Shown here: positions 1 to 9,900 of the stretch, in pieces
Position numbering within the stretch: position 1 is the stretch's first letter
Layout of the letters: each line of letters opens with the position of its first letter
Source: Rubrivirga sp. SAORIC476
GTDB taxonomy: Bacteria; Bacteroidota; Rhodothermia; Rhodothermales; Rubricoccaceae
Direction of reading: 5' to 3'
NCBI RefSeq assembly: GCF_002283555.1
Contig: NZ_MVOI01000006.1
Coordinates: forward strand, 638,040-702,039
DNA length: 64,000 nt
Translations under genes and position numbers: made by a program
The notes under the pieces: model-generated
What the model was told of the DNA's origin: nothing
The model's database searches: none
The model's input: the letters and a program-made list of their open reading frames with translations, nothing else

Positions 1-489
1 GCCCACGGTCATGCCATGGACATACCCGCGAACGCTGGCGGGGCGCCGGAACGTCGACATGCGCAGGGCGAGGGTGTGCGTGCCTGAGCCTGCGAGGGAG
101 TCGGGCACGGCGTAGACGGCGTCGATCGGCCCCGGCACCTCGCCCGCCCGCGTCGTCCCGACCTGGCCGCTCTGCCCGATCCGGACACCGTCCCAGTACA
201 CCTCGCGGGCCGCGACGGCATATACCGCGATGCCGAGCGGAGCCGCGCCAGGGTCGAGGGCGACCTGCGTCCGGACCCAGAAGACGGCCTGGGTGTCGGG
301 AGGGGCAGAAACCGACCGAACGAGCCAGTCGGCGTCGTCCCAGCCGGGCCGCGCCCAACGCGCGTCGTCGCCCAGGCGGACACGCACCTCATGGATTGGG
401 GTCACCTCTTGCGCGCGGCCCGCACCGGAGAGCAGGGCCAGCACGACGAACGCGGCGAGGCGGAGGGGCACAGAGCGGGGCGACGTCAT
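1..489 (-). CDS. Exported or membrane sensor-type protein, N-terminal part only (cut by window edge)
   Basis: An open frame reads leftward from an ATG at 489 with no stop before the window edge, giving the first 163 residues. It starts MTSPRS, then has a hydrophobic signal segment (about residues 10-26, ending GAGRAQ). A region rich in Trp and Asp follows (ARPGWDDADW near residues 45-55, then WVRTQV and EVYWDGVRIG). This pattern resembles the periplasmic galactose-binding-like or 7TMR-DISM sensory domain at the front of many Bacteroidota sensor kinases, PP2C phosphatases and LytTR regulators. The resemblance is from memory and the output domain lies outside the window. It is divergent from the hydrolase gene at 640. 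The overlapping frame at 9-392 is a shadow. Confidence 0.7.
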   Translation of the reverse strand, partial: MTSPRSVPLRLAAFVVLALLSGAGRAQEVTPIHEVRVRLGDDARWARPGWDDADWLVRSVSAPPDTQAVFWVRTQVALDPGAAPLGIAVYAVAAREVYWDGVRIGQSGQVGTTRAGEVPGPIDAVYAVPDSLAGSGTHTLALRMSTFRRPASVRGYVHGMTVG

Positions 490-639
490 GTGTCCATCCT
501 ACGCCGCGTGTCGAGGTTGTGTGAGTCGTTCACGCGGCAGGCGAGCCGTTCACCCGTGGGCGTGTATCCCATTCGGGCAGGGGGCCGTGAGGCGGGCAGG
601 CCGATCCAGCCTCCTGTTCACTTCGTCCCCCGCGCTCCC

Positions 640-2052
640 ATGCTTCGTTCCTTCCTGCTCCTCACCCTGGCCGTACTCGCGTCCGCGTCGGCCACTGCTC
701 AGTCCGCCCCGCCCCTCACCGTCGAGCCGTACCTGTTCGAGGCTGGCGACGGGCGGTCCGTCGAGGCCGAACTCGGACGATTCCACGTCCCGGAGAACCG
801 GGCGCGGGCGGACGGGCGGACCCTCGAACTCACCTTCGTCCGCTTCCCGAGCACGAGCCCGACGCCGGGCCCGCCCATCGTCTACCTCGCGGGCGGCCCC
901 GGCGGGTCGGGAATCGGGACGGCGCGGGGCACGCGCTTCGACCTCTTCCAGTCGCTCCGCGAGGTCGCCGACGTGATCGCGTTCGACCAGCGGGGCACGG
1001 GCCTTTCAGAAGGCCCCCCCGAGTGCCCGCACCAGGTCACGCTGTCGCTCGACGCGACCCCGCGGGAGGCCGTCGCCGACGCCTATGCCGACGCCACCCG
1101 GGCGTGCCTGGCCCACTGGCGCCGCCTCGGCGTGGACCTGGGCGCCTACAACACCGAGGAGAGTGCCGACGACCTGGACGCGCTGCGAGAGGCGCTGGGC
1201 GCGGACCAGATCTCGCTCTGGGCGATCAGCTATGGCACGCACCTCGCGCTCTCGACGATCCGGCGCCACCCCGAGTTCATCGCGCGGGCCGTGCTCGCAG
1301 GCGTCGAGGGGCCCGATCACACGCTCAAGCTGCCGTCCGACCAGCAGGCCTTACTGGTCGAGATCGACCGCCGCAACCGGGTCCAGAATCCGGAGGCGCC
1401 GTCGCTCCTCGCCGACATGGAGGCCGTCCTCGACCGGCTTCGGACCGACCCCGTGACGGTCGAGACCGAGGTCGAGGGCGAGGCCGTCGCGGTCGGCGTC
1501 GGCGCGTTCGAGGTGCAGTGGCTCGCGGCCAACCTCCTCGGCGGGCCGGAACTCTCGATGCAACTCCCGGCGCTGTTCGCGGCCATGCGGGCGGACGACT
1601 TCTCGGGCGTGGCGCCGTGGCTCGTCTACCTCAAGGCCCCCGCTCCGATCGGCGCGATGTCGTCGGCGATGGACGCGGCCTCCGGGGCCTCGCTCCTGCG
1701 CCGGGCTCGGATCGCGAGCGAGGCGCGGCGGACGGTGCTGGGCGACGCCATCAACGTTCCCGGTCCCATCCTCGGCGCAGTGCTCCGGGTGCCCGACCTC
1801 GGTCCCGCTTTCCGCCAGCCGGTCGTGTCGGACGTGCCGACGCTGTTCATCAGCGGCACGCTGGACGGGCGGACGCCGGCGAGCAACGCCGACGAGGTCC
1901 GCGCCGGGTTCTCGCGCCACGCCCACCTCGTGATCGACGGGGCCGGGCACTCGGACCCGCTCTTCCTCGGCTCGCCCGTCATCCTGGAACGGATGCGGAC
2001 GTTCTTCGGCGGCGCGATGGTGCCGACCGAGACGATCCCGATGGCCGAGTGA
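640..2052 (+). CDS. Exported alpha/beta hydrolase (proline iminopeptidase/TAP-like)
   Basis: 470 residues from the ATG at 640. I chose this start because a clean signal peptide follows it (MLRSFLLLTLAV to ATAQ); the open frame upstream lacks one. The alpha/beta-hydrolase landmarks are in order: oxyanion-hole segment AGGPGGSG near residue 87, nucleophile elbow AISYGTH near residue 203, acid segment ISGTLDGRTP and catalytic His in DGAGHSD near the C-terminus. The size and the TAP-like C-terminal part fit secreted peptidases/esterases related to prolyl aminopeptidase. It probably acts on peptides or esters in the periplasm; the substrate cannot be read. It converges on the carboxylase gene at 2092, with a perfect 9-bp-arm hairpin between them. 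Confidence 0.85.
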   Translation: MLRSFLLLTLAVLASASATAQSAPPLTVEPYLFEAGDGRSVEAELGRFHVPENRARADGRTLELTFVRFPSTSPTPGPPIVYLAGGPGGSGIGTARGTRFDLFQSLREVADVIAFDQRGTGLSEGPPECPHQVTLSLDATPREAVADAYADATRACLAHWRRLGVDLGAYNTEESADDLDALREALGADQISLWAISYGTHLALSTIRRHPEFIARAVLAGVEGPDHTLKLPSDQQALLVEIDRRNRVQNPEAPSLLADMEAVLDRLRTDPVTVETEVEGEAVAVGVGAFEVQWLAANLLGGPELSMQLPALFAAMRADDFSGVAPWLVYLKAPAPIGAMSSAMDAASGASLLRRARIASEARRTVLGDAINVPGPILGAVLRVPDLGPAFRQPVVSDVPTLFISGTLDGRTPASNADEVRAGFSRHAHLVIDGAGHSDPLFLGSPVILERMRTFFGGAMVPTETIPMAE

Positions 2053-2065
2053 CCGTCCGGCCCGT

Positions 2066-2090
2066 CCGCCTCGGGGCCGCACCGAGGCGG
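2066..2090. terminator. Bidirectional GC hairpin between convergent genes
   Basis: Perfect 9-bp arms CCGCCTCGG (2066-2074) and CCGAGGCGG (2082-2090) enclose a 7-base loop. It sits in the 39-base gap between two stop codons (2052 and 2092) and lacks a T-run. It belongs to the palindrome family seen at many gene ends in this window. Confidence 0.6.
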
Positions 2091-2091
2091 G

Positions 2092-3651
2092 CTACAGCGG
2101 CAGGTTGCCGTGCTTCTTGCGCGGTAGCGTCTGGACCTTGTTCGCCAACATGGTCAGCGCGCGGATGAGCCGGCCTCGGGTCTCCGACGGGCGGATCACG
2201 TCGTCCACATAGCCGCGCTCGGCGGCGACGTAGGGATTGGCGAAGTGCTGGCGGTACTCCTCCGTGAACTGGGCCTCGGCGGCGGCGGGGTCGTCGGCCG
2301 CCGCGATCTCGCGCTTGCGGATGATCTCGACGGCGCCCTTCGGCCCCATGACCGCGATCTCGGCCGTCGGCCACGCCAGGTTGAGGTCGGCGCGGATGTG
2401 CTTCGAGTTCATCACGTCGTAGGCGCCGCCGTAGGCCTTGCGCGTGATGACGGTCAGCTTGGGCACGGTCGCCTCGCAGAAGGCGTAGAGCAGCTTGGCG
2501 CCGTGGCGGATGATGCCGTTCCACTCCTGGTCGGTGCCCGGCAGGAAGCCCGGCACGTCCTCGAAGACGACCAGCGGGATCCCGAACGCGTCGCAGAAGC
2601 GCACGAACCGCGCGCCCTTGACGGAGGCGTCGATGTCGAGCACGCCCGCCAGCACGGCCGGCTGGTTCGCCACGACCCCGACGCTCTTGCCGCCGAGGCG
2701 GGCGAAGCCGACCACGATGTTGGCAGCGAAGTCGGGGTGGATCTCGAAGAACGTGCCCCCGTCCACGACGCGCCGGATGACCTCGTGGATGTCGTACGGC
2801 TTGTTCGGGTTGGTCGGCACGAGCGCGTCCAACTCGAGGTCGGCCCGGTCGGCGGGGTCGCTGGTGGCGGCCGTCGGCGGGGCGTCCTCGCAGTTGGAGG
2901 GCAGGTAGGCCATCAGCTCGCGGATGCCCATCAGCAGGGCGCCCTCGTTGGCGAACGCGCGGTGGCAGACGCCCGACTTGCTGGCGTGCGTGTCGGCGCC
3001 GCCCAGTTCCTCCTGCGTCACCTCCTCGTTGGTGACGGTCTTGACCACGTTCGGTCCGGTCACGAACATGTAGCTCGTCCCGCGCGCCATGAACACGAAG
3101 TCGGTGATCGCGGGGGAGTAGACCGCGCCGCCCGCGCACGGCCCGAGGACCGCCGAGATCTGGGGCACGACGCCGGACGCCAGGGTGTTCTGCAGGAAGA
3201 TGTCGGCGTAGCCGCCCAGCGCCGCGACGCCTTCCTGGATGCGCGCCCCGCCCGAGTCGTTGAGCCCGATCACCGGGTAGCCGTTCTCCAGCGCCAGCTC
3301 CATCAGGCGGACGATCTTCTCAGCGTGGGCGAGTCCCAGCGAGCCGCCGAAGACGGTGAAGTCCTGCGAGTAGACGGTCACCGTCCGCCCGTCGATGGTG
3401 CCCCAGCCGGTCACGACGCCGTCACCGTACGGCCGGGAGTCCTCCAGCCCGAAGCCCGTCGCCTGGTGGCGGACGAACGCGCCGGTCTCGACGAACGAGC
3501 CGGGGTCGAGCAGGATCTCAATGCGCTCGCGGGCGGTCAGCTTGCCCTTGTCGTGCTGGCGGGCGACGCGGGCCTCGCCTCCGCCCTCGCGGGATTCGGC
3601 GCGGCGGGCGTCGAGGTCGGCGTAGAGGGCGTCGGCGGTCGGGTCGGACAT
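2092..3651 (-). CDS. pccB: Acyl-CoA (propionyl-CoA type) carboxylase, carboxyltransferase beta subunit
   Basis: 519 residues, starting [10 protein letters not shown] at the ATG at 3651. It has both carboxyltransferase halves. The N-terminal half has KLTARERIE (near residue 36), [26 protein letters not shown] and [12 protein letters not shown]. The C-terminal half has [29 protein letters not shown] and [10 protein letters not shown]. This is the biotin-dependent subunit that transfers carboxylate to propionyl- or methylmalonyl-type CoA esters, in propionate and odd-chain fatty acid metabolism. Length and motifs fit PccB/MmdA. The biotin carboxylase and biotin carrier subunits are not in this window, so carboxylase versus decarboxylase use cannot be decided. 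A TAGCTTTCG element lies 28 bases upstream. It is divergent from the HAD gene at 3784. Confidence 0.92.
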   Translation of the reverse strand: MSDPTADALYADLDARRAESREGGGEARVARQHDKGKLTARERIEILLDPGSFVETGAFVRHQATGFGLEDSRPYGDGVVTGWGTIDGRTVTVYSQDFTVFGGSLGLAHAEKIVRLMELALENGYPVIGLNDSGGARIQEGVAALGGYADIFLQNTLASGVVPQISAVLGPCAGGAVYSPAITDFVFMARGTSYMFVTGPNVVKTVTNEEVTQEELGGADTHASKSGVCHRAFANEGALLMGIRELMAYLPSNCEDAPPTAATSDPADRADLELDALVPTNPNKPYDIHEVIRRVVDGGTFFEIHPDFAANIVVGFARLGGKSVGVVANQPAVLAGVLDIDASVKGARFVRFCDAFGIPLVVFEDVPGFLPGTDQEWNGIIRHGAKLLYAFCEATVPKLTVITRKAYGGAYDVMNSKHIRADLNLAWPTAEIAVMGPKGAVEIIRKREIAAADDPAAAEAQFTEEYRQHFANPYVAAERGYVDDVIRPSETRGRLIRALTMLANKVQTLPRKKHGNLPL

Positions 3652-3670
3652 CGGTCGGCAGAGGGAGGGC

Positions 3671-3679
3671 CGAAAGCTA
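3671..3679 (-). promoter_or_regulatory. Candidate -7 box for pccB (TAGCTTTCG)
   Basis: On the minus strand TAGCTTTCG begins 28 bases before the pccB ATG. It matches the Bacteroidota -7 consensus TAnnTTTG except for an extra C. I see no clear -33 TTG box. Confidence 0.4.
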
Positions 3680-3783
3680 CCGCCGCCGCTCCGCCGCCTT
3701 CGGCCGCCCGCCCAGTCGACGGTCGGAAGGACGAGCGCCCGCGCTCGCACGGAGCCATCTTGCCGCACGCCCCTCGCCTCCCC

Positions 3784-4509
3784 ATGCTCGACCTCCTCGC
3801 CTTCGACCTCGACGGCACCCTCGCCGACACCGAGGACCTCAAGGCGAAATCCTACGCCTGGGCGGCACACCGCCTCCGCCCCGACCTCGACCCCGCGACC
3901 GTCGAGACGGCCTACGCCGACTGCATCGGCTTCTCGCGGCGCGAGATCTCCCAGATGCTGCTCGATCGGTTCGACCTGGAGGCGGCCGCGCGAGCGCACG
4001 ACCCGGCCGTCGCGCCCTGGGAGAGCTACGTCGGCCTGCGGCTGGAGCACTACCGCGCGATGCTGGCCGACGGCGACCTCGTCCGCGCCCACGCCCGGCC
4101 TGCGGCGACGCTGGTGCGGGAGGCCCACGCACTGGCCCGGCACGTCGCGCTCGTGACCACCAGCGGGCGGCAGAACGCCGGGCTCGTGCTCGCCGCCCTC
4201 GGCCTCGGCGATGCGTTCGACGACATCATCACAGCCGACGACGTGGTGAAGACGAAGCCCGACCCGGAGGGCTATCGTCTCGCGCTCAGCCGAGCGTCGG
4301 CCCACCCGGCGCGGTCGCTGGCCATCGAGGACTCTCCGGCGGGCGTCCGCGCTGCCGTCGCTGCCGAGTTGCCCGTGCTCGCCGTGCCGGACGCGCTCAC
4401 CCGCGAGGGCATCCAGGCGCTCGTCGGGGCAGGTGCGCTCCCGGCCACCTCCGTCCTCGCCCCAGACGTCCTCGCTGAGGTCGTCCGCCGACGCGCCGAG
4501 GCGGTGTAG
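3784..4509 (+). CDS. HAD-superfamily hydrolase, subfamily IA (phosphoglycolate/beta-phosphoglucomutase-like)
   Basis: 241 residues from the ATG at 3784; the longer open frame upstream is antisense to pccB and is not coding. HAD motif I is FDLDGTLAD (nucleophile Asp8, acid Asp10), motif II Thr/Ser is in LVTTSG, the motif III Lys is in KTKPDP and motif IV is IEDSPAG. The cap between motifs I and II is alpha-helical (C1 type), as in subfamily IA phosphatases and phosphomutases acting on small sugar or organic phosphates. The substrate is not identifiable. Its stop codon abuts the stop of the convergent gene at 4510 with no intervening base. Confidence 0.85.
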   Translation: MLDLLAFDLDGTLADTEDLKAKSYAWAAHRLRPDLDPATVETAYADCIGFSRREISQMLLDRFDLEAAARAHDPAVAPWESYVGLRLEHYRAMLADGDLVRAHARPAATLVREAHALARHVALVTTSGRQNAGLVLAALGLGDAFDDIITADDVVKTKPDPEGYRLALSRASAHPARSLAIEDSPAGVRAAVAAELPVLAVPDALTREGIQALVGAGALPATSVLAPDVLAEVVRRRAEAV

Positions 4510-6237
4510 CTACCGCCGGTCGAAGTGGTCCTGGACCGCGTCGATGAACGCGACCATGCTCTCGGTGTACGGGTTGACCGAGTGGGCGCGCAGGATGTCC
4601 GACGAGATGATGCCCGTCGCCTCGGTGTAGTTCGCCGAGCGGTCGATGCGGTCGAGCGTTCGGTGGTAGGCGCTCGGCGAACCGTCGAACAGCTCAGTGA
4701 CGAAAGTGTCGCGGCGCTCGCGTGCGCCGTCGCCCAGGACGCGGGTCTCCAGCGTGTCGAGCGCCGGGCTCTCGCCCGTCTCGCCCACAGGCGCCGAGAG
4801 CGGGGGAGGAGAGGGGAGCTTGGCGGCGAGGTCGGACTGGGCGAACCGTTTCCAGAGCGGCTCCTCATCGTCGGAGGCAGGCGTGGGAGGGAGCGGGGTG
4901 TCGTCGGCCCGCTCTCGGACGAGGTGTTTCCAGAGCGGCTCGTCGTCGTTGTCGTCGTCGAGGGGCTGGGCCGAAGGCGCCTCGGGACTCGGCGACTCGG
5001 GCTCGGAGCGTTCGGTCGGGGAGGCGGTCGCCGGAGGCAGGTCGGGGAGCGGGGCAGGGGGGCGTGCCGCGACGGGCTCGGCCGCCTCGGGCGACTCGTC
5101 GGGTTCCTCCTCGGGGAAGATGAACGACGCGCTGGCCGGCGGCGTCACCGGGGGGGCGACCGCCTCGGGCGTGATGAGCGGGTTCGAGCCCGGCGCCTCG
5201 TCGGGCTCGGCGAGCGGTTCGGCGACGGCATCGCGGACCTCCTCCATCGCGTCGGCTTGAGAGAGGGGCTCCTGGCGATGGTCGTCGGTCCTTCCGGGAG
5301 CGTCGGTCGCGGGAGCGTCGTGCGACCCCGCAGGCACCGGCGGGCCGAGGACTTCGGACTCGTCCACCGCGTCGAACTCCGGCGCGAGGTACTTCGACCC
5401 GATGGTCGGCGGACGGACCCCCTCGGCGATGGGCGGGACCGGGGGCGCCGTCAGGTGGGGCGGGTGGGTGGCGACCTGACGCCCGCGGGCGCCATCGTCG
5501 GTCGGGACGAGCGTGCGGGCGAGGAGCGCGTGGAGGTCAGCCGAGGTGATCGCGTCGATCCCGTCCAACTCCGCCGCCAGGGCGTCGACGCCCTTGGCCT
5601 CGAAGAGCGGGCGCAGAAGTGAGGTCGGGACCGACCCCGCGGGGCTGCCGACCGGGCCGACGAGCGCGAACAGCGGCCCGAGGAGCGTCGTCCAGTCGTC
5701 GGGGCCGAACGTGGACACCATGCGGCGGTCGATCCGGCGGAAGAGCTGCTCCAGGCTGACTCGGTCGATGGCGCCGAGATCCTTGCGGTCGGCGTAGCGG
5801 GCGGCGATCTGCGGGAGGTACGGGTACGGCCCGAAGGCGCGGACGCGGTCCAGCGCGATCTGGATGGGCAGCGACGCCCGGCCGCCAGCGAAGGCGACCG
5901 CTGCGAGCGTGTCGGCCGGGCGGATGAGGTGGGCCAGCGCCAGTCCCGCCGCCTCGCGGACGGCCTCCGGCCAGACGTCGGCCGGGATGTGAACGGCGGC
6001 GCGGGCGGTCTCCTTCCACACCTCGGTGGCCTCGCGGATGGCCTCGGCGTCGAGCCACGCCGACGACCCCGGGGCGGCGGCGTCCACGGCGGCGCCGAGG
6101 CGGGCCTGGAGGAGGGTCACCAGTGGCGCTGGGAGCGGAGCCAGGTCGGCGGCGCCGCGCGGCCGGTCGGCGGGGACCTCGGCGAGGGCCCGGCGGGTGA
6201 GGGCCTCGGCGGTGGCGTCGAGCGCGGCGTCGGTCAT
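4510..6237 (-). CDS. Unknown conserved-looking protein with Pro/Glu/Asp-rich middle and doubled EPLWK motif
   Basis: 575 residues; I do not recognise a family. Residues 1-240 look folded and helical (for example YPYLPQIAARYADRKDLG). Residues 240-430 are low-complexity and rich in Pro, Glu and Ala. Two copies of an acidic-aromatic motif follow, EPLWKHL (433-439) and EPLWKRF (459-465), each preceded by a run of Asp/Glu. The last 75 residues form a compact, conserved-looking end (LFDGSPSAYHRTLDRI). No signal peptide or membrane segment, so it is probably cytoplasmic. The two EPLWK copies suggest a short linear docking motif on a disordered linker between two domains (inference). A TAGCTTC element lies 27 bases upstream of the ATG. 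Confidence 0.75.
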   Translation of the reverse strand: MTDAALDATAEALTRRALAEVPADRPRGAADLAPLPAPLVTLLQARLGAAVDAAAPGSSAWLDAEAIREATEVWKETARAAVHIPADVWPEAVREAAGLALAHLIRPADTLAAVAFAGGRASLPIQIALDRVRAFGPYPYLPQIAARYADRKDLGAIDRVSLEQLFRRIDRRMVSTFGPDDWTTLLGPLFALVGPVGSPAGSVPTSLLRPLFEAKGVDALAAELDGIDAITSADLHALLARTLVPTDDGARGRQVATHPPHLTAPPVPPIAEGVRPPTIGSKYLAPEFDAVDESEVLGPPVPAGSHDAPATDAPGRTDDHRQEPLSQADAMEEVRDAVAEPLAEPDEAPGSNPLITPEAVAPPVTPPASASFIFPEEEPDESPEAAEPVAARPPAPLPDLPPATASPTERSEPESPSPEAPSAQPLDDDNDDEPLWKHLVRERADDTPLPPTPASDDEEPLWKRFAQSDLAAKLPSPPPLSAPVGETGESPALDTLETRVLGDGARERRDTFVTELFDGSPSAYHRTLDRIDRSANYTEATGIISSDILRAHSVNPYTESMVAFIDAVQDHFDRR

Positions 6238-6256
6238 GGCGGGCGTGGAGGGGGGG

Positions 6257-6264
6257 TGAAGCTA
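6257..6264 (-). promoter_or_regulatory. Candidate -7 box (TAGCTTCA)
   Basis: Minus-strand TAGCTTCA starts 27 bases before the ATG at 6237, the same spacing as the similar box before pccB. Confidence 0.35.
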
Positions 6265-6348
6265 CGTCCGGACGGGGGGCGGCCGTTCCCCCGAGCGTCC
6301 TCGTCTCGGGTCCCCGGCGTCGGGGAGGGCGAGCGGTGCGGGCCGCGA

Positions 6349-6357
6349 TAGGTTCTG
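6349..6357 (+). promoter_or_regulatory. Candidate -7 box (TAGGTTCTG)
   Basis: TAGGTTCTG lies 54 bases before the lipoprotein ATG at 6403 and fits the TAnnTTnnG pattern seen before several genes here. Confidence 0.3.
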
Positions 6358-6402
6358 GGACGCGAGCCGAACGACCGGCTCTCCGTCTCCTTGCCTGACC
6401 CC

Positions 6403-6888
6403 ATGCGACTCGCCCTTCTTTCCCTGCTCCTGATCGCCGTGGCCGGGTGCGCGGGGCCGCCTCGCGCGCCGTCCTGCGACGGCCTCGTGCTGGACCTGGA
6501 GCGCGGCACGCTCAGCGGCGTCGCCCCGACGGCCTCACCCGCCGCGTTCCAGGCCGCCTTCCCGTGCGCCACGGGCGAGACCGAGGAGGGGGGGCTCTAC
6601 AACTTCGGTGGCGGCGTCTTCTACCTCGACCACGACTTCTACGCCTACACCCACCGCGACTTCATCGAGGCGCGCGAGGACTTCGCGGGGAGGACCGTCC
6701 CGGCTGCCGTGCTCGGCTCGTCGGCTGCCCAGGCGGATGCGACGTTCGGGACGCCCGAGCGCGTCGAGGACGGCGCGCGGCTCTACGACCGGCGCTACGG
6801 GTGCCTCCGCGTCGAGGTCGTCGGCGGGGCGGTCAAGGAGGTCGGCGTCCACGCCCAGACGTGTGCCGAGGTGGAGGTGCCGCGCTGA
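6403..6888 (+). CDS. Small lipoprotein of unknown function
   Basis: 161 residues. The ATG at 6403 is preferred to the TTG at 6391 because it begins a typical lipoprotein signal (MRLALLSLLLIAVAGC) with the lipobox Cys at residue 16. The mature part carries GLYNFGGGVFYLDHDFYAY and a later YDRRYGCLRVEV segment, with a Cys pair that may form a disulfide. I do not recognise the family. It is expected to be anchored in the envelope, facing the periplasm. Its 3' end converges on smc, with an AGCCCG/CGGGCT inverted repeat in the gap. Confidence 0.75.
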   Translation: MRLALLSLLLIAVAGCAGPPRAPSCDGLVLDLERGTLSGVAPTASPAAFQAAFPCATGETEEGGLYNFGGGVFYLDHDFYAYTHRDFIEAREDFAGRTVPAAVLGSSAAQADATFGTPERVEDGARLYDRRYGCLRVEVVGGAVKEVGVHAQTCAEVEVPR

Positions 6889-6912
6889 CCGAGCCCGCCC
6901 GGGGGGACCGGG

Positions 6913-9900
6913 CTAGGCCTCGACGGCCGTCTCCTCTTCGTCGAACCGGACGCCGACGAGGCGGCTGATGCCAGGCGTCGGCATCGTCACGCCGTACATG
7001 CGGTCGGCAGCCTCCATCGTCAGCTTGTTGTGGGTGACGAGGATGAACTGCGTCGAGTCGGCGAAGGAGCGGATGAGGCGCATGAAGCGGCCCACGTTGG
7101 CGTCGTCGAGCGGCGCGTCGACCTCGTCGAGGATGCAGAACGGCGACGGCTTGACGAGGTAGATCGCGAACAGGAGCGCGGTCGCGGTGAGCGTCTTCTC
7201 ACCGCCGGAGAGTTGGGTCAGCGAGACGGGCCGCTTGCCCTTCGGGCGGGCCGTGATCGAGACGGGCGCCTCCAGCGGGTCGTCGCCGTCGAGCGTGACG
7301 TCGGCCGTGGCGTCGCCGCCGAAGAGGTCGGCGAAGATCTTCTGGAACGCCTCGCGGACCTGGGAGAACGTCTCGTCGAAGCGCGCGCGGGCGGTCTCGT
7401 TGATCTCGCGGATGGTTTCGAGGAGCGACGCCTCGGCGTCGGCGAGGTCGGTGCGCTGGCCCTGGAGGAAGGCGAGGCGCTCCTGCTCCTCCTCGTAGCT
7501 CTCCAGCGCGAGCGCGTTGACGGCGCCGAGGTCGCGGATCTTGCGCCGCAGGTCCGGGATCTCGGCGCGGGCGGTCTCGGGCTGGAACAGCTCCTCGGCC
7601 TGGAGGCGGTCGAGTTCCTCGTTGGCGTCGTCGAGGTCGGCGCCGTGCTCCTCCTGAAGCCGCTCCAGGGTCGTCTCCTGCCGGGTGGCGACCTCGGCGA
7701 GGCGGCGCTCCGCGTCGGCGCGGGCCGTCGCGGCGACTTCGCGCTGCTGGCGGAGCTCGCGCAGGCCGCGCTCGGCGTCGGCGATGCGGGCGCGGCCCTG
7801 GAGGACGGCCGTCTCGGCGTCGGAGGCGGTCGTCTGGAGGGCGTCGGTGCGGCGGCGTTCGGCGTCGAGGCGGGCGGTGACGGTCTCGGCGGCGGCCCCG
7901 GTCTCCGCGATCTCGGCCGCGAGGCGCTCCGCCTCGGCGTCGCGGTCGGCCTGCCGGCGGGCGATGTCGGCGCGGATGGCGCGGGCGCGGTCCCGCGCGT
8001 CGCGGGCGGCCTGCGCGGCCGACTGGGCGCGGGCGTGGGCAAGGCGGGCGTCGCTCCACGCGGCCTCGGCGGTCTGGCGGGCGGCCGAAGCCGCGTCCAG
8101 CGCGGCGTCGGCGCGGGCCTGGCGGGCTTCGGCGTCGGACGCGGCGAGCCGCCGAGCCGATGCCTCGTCCTCCAGCGCATCCGCCTCCGGCAGGGCCTCG
8201 ATCTGCTGGCGGAGCTCGTCGGCGCGGGCGCCGAGGCGGGCGGCCTGGGCGTCTCGCGCGGACGCCTGGGCGTCCGCGCGGGTCACGGCGTCGCGTGCCG
8301 CGTCGCGGGCGGTGCGGGCGGCGTCGCGTGCCTGCTCGGCCTGCCGACGCGCCTGCTCAGCGGCGTCGCGGGCGGCGCGGGCTGCCTCGGCGGCGGTCTC
8401 GGCCGCGTCGCGGACACGCTCGGCCTCGGCCAGCGCCTCGGCCGCGTCTGCCAGCCGCTCGCGGACGCCGAAGCGCCCCGCGCCCTCGGACGGCGTCGCC
8501 GAGCCGCCGTGGACGGCGCCGCTCGCATCCGTCCACGCGCCCTCGCGGGTCACGAACCGGGCGACGGGGTAGGTGTCGCGCAGCGCCCGCGCCTCCATCA
8601 GCGAGCCGACCACGAACGTGTTGCCCAGCAGCGCCTGGAGGAGCGGCTGAAGGCGCGCATCCGCTTTGGCGAGTGCCAGCGCGGGCGTCGAGCCCGGAGG
8701 CGCGGGCGACCGCTCCGTCTGCGTCTTGCCGACGCGCGAGAGGACGAGGAAGGTCGCCCGGCCGCGCTCGGCGGCGCGGAGCCGCCCGATGGCCGCGTCC
8801 GCCGCGTCGTCGTCGGGGACGACCAGGGCCTCGGTCCAGGCGCCGAGCGCCGCGTCCAGCGCGAGCCGGTCCGCCTCGTCGGCGCCGACGAGTTCGGCCA
8901 GCGGCGGCGCGTTCACCTCGGGGTGGGCGGCGAGGAAGGCGACCGCGCCGTCGCCTTCCGGCCCGGCCTCGACGAGCGCCTGCAGCAGGTCGGCCTCGGC
9001 CTTCGCGGCGCGAGCGGCAGACCGGGCCGACTGCCGCTCGGCGTCGGCGGCCTCGAAGGCCGAGCGGGCGGCGTCGCGGGCCGCGACAGCGGTGTTGACG
9101 GCCTCGGACGCGGCCTGGAGGTCGGCCTCGGCGGCGTCGAGGCGGGCGTGGTCGGGCTGGGCCTCCGGGGCGGACGCCAGGGTGGCGCGTTCGGCCTCGA
9201 CCCGCTCGGCCTCGGCGGTCAGCAGGGTGCGGCGGTCGCGGGCGCGCTCGACGGCCCGCTCGGCGTCGCGCAGGGCGGACAGCGCCTCCGCAGCGCTCGC
9301 CCGAGCCGACTGCGCGGCCTGCCGGGTCGCCTCGGCGGCGTCGCGGGCCTCGACGCGCTCGCCGTCGGCCACGAGGAGGGCGGCGTCGCGCTCGGCGAGC
9401 GTCGCCTCGGCGGTCTCGATCCGGCTCTCGGCGTCGGCTTCGTCCGCAGCGGCGTCCTCGGCGCGGGCCGCGTCGGCGTCGCGCTCGCGGGCGATGCGGT
9501 CGAGCGCGCGGCGCCCCGCCTGCTGGCGCTCGTCGCCCAGCCGGATCTCGGCCTCCAGCGCCTGGACGGTCTCGGCGTGCGCCTGGAGCGCCCGCGCGGC
9601 CGACGCCATGTTCTGTTCGAGGCCCACGAGGGCCGTCCGCGCCTGCTCGATCTGGGCTTCGCCCGCCGCCACCTGTGCGCCCAGGCCCTCCGCCTCGGTG
9701 CCCCGCGTGCGGACGGTCGCCTCCAGCGCGTCGCGCTCGGCCTGGAGCCGCTCCACGTCGTGGGCCGCCATCGCCAGCTCCAGCCGCCGCAGCCGCGTGG
9801 CCAGCCGCTCGTGCCGCGCCGCCTTCTGCGCCTGTCGGCTCAGCGAGCGCACCTGCTTCTCGACCTCCTCGATGATGTCGTCGAGGCGGGTCAGGTCGGA

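Noticed and set aside
391-639. N-terminal extension of the alpha/beta hydrolase
   Set aside because: It overlaps the divergent gene at 1-489 and has no family similarity; the signal peptide starts at 640.
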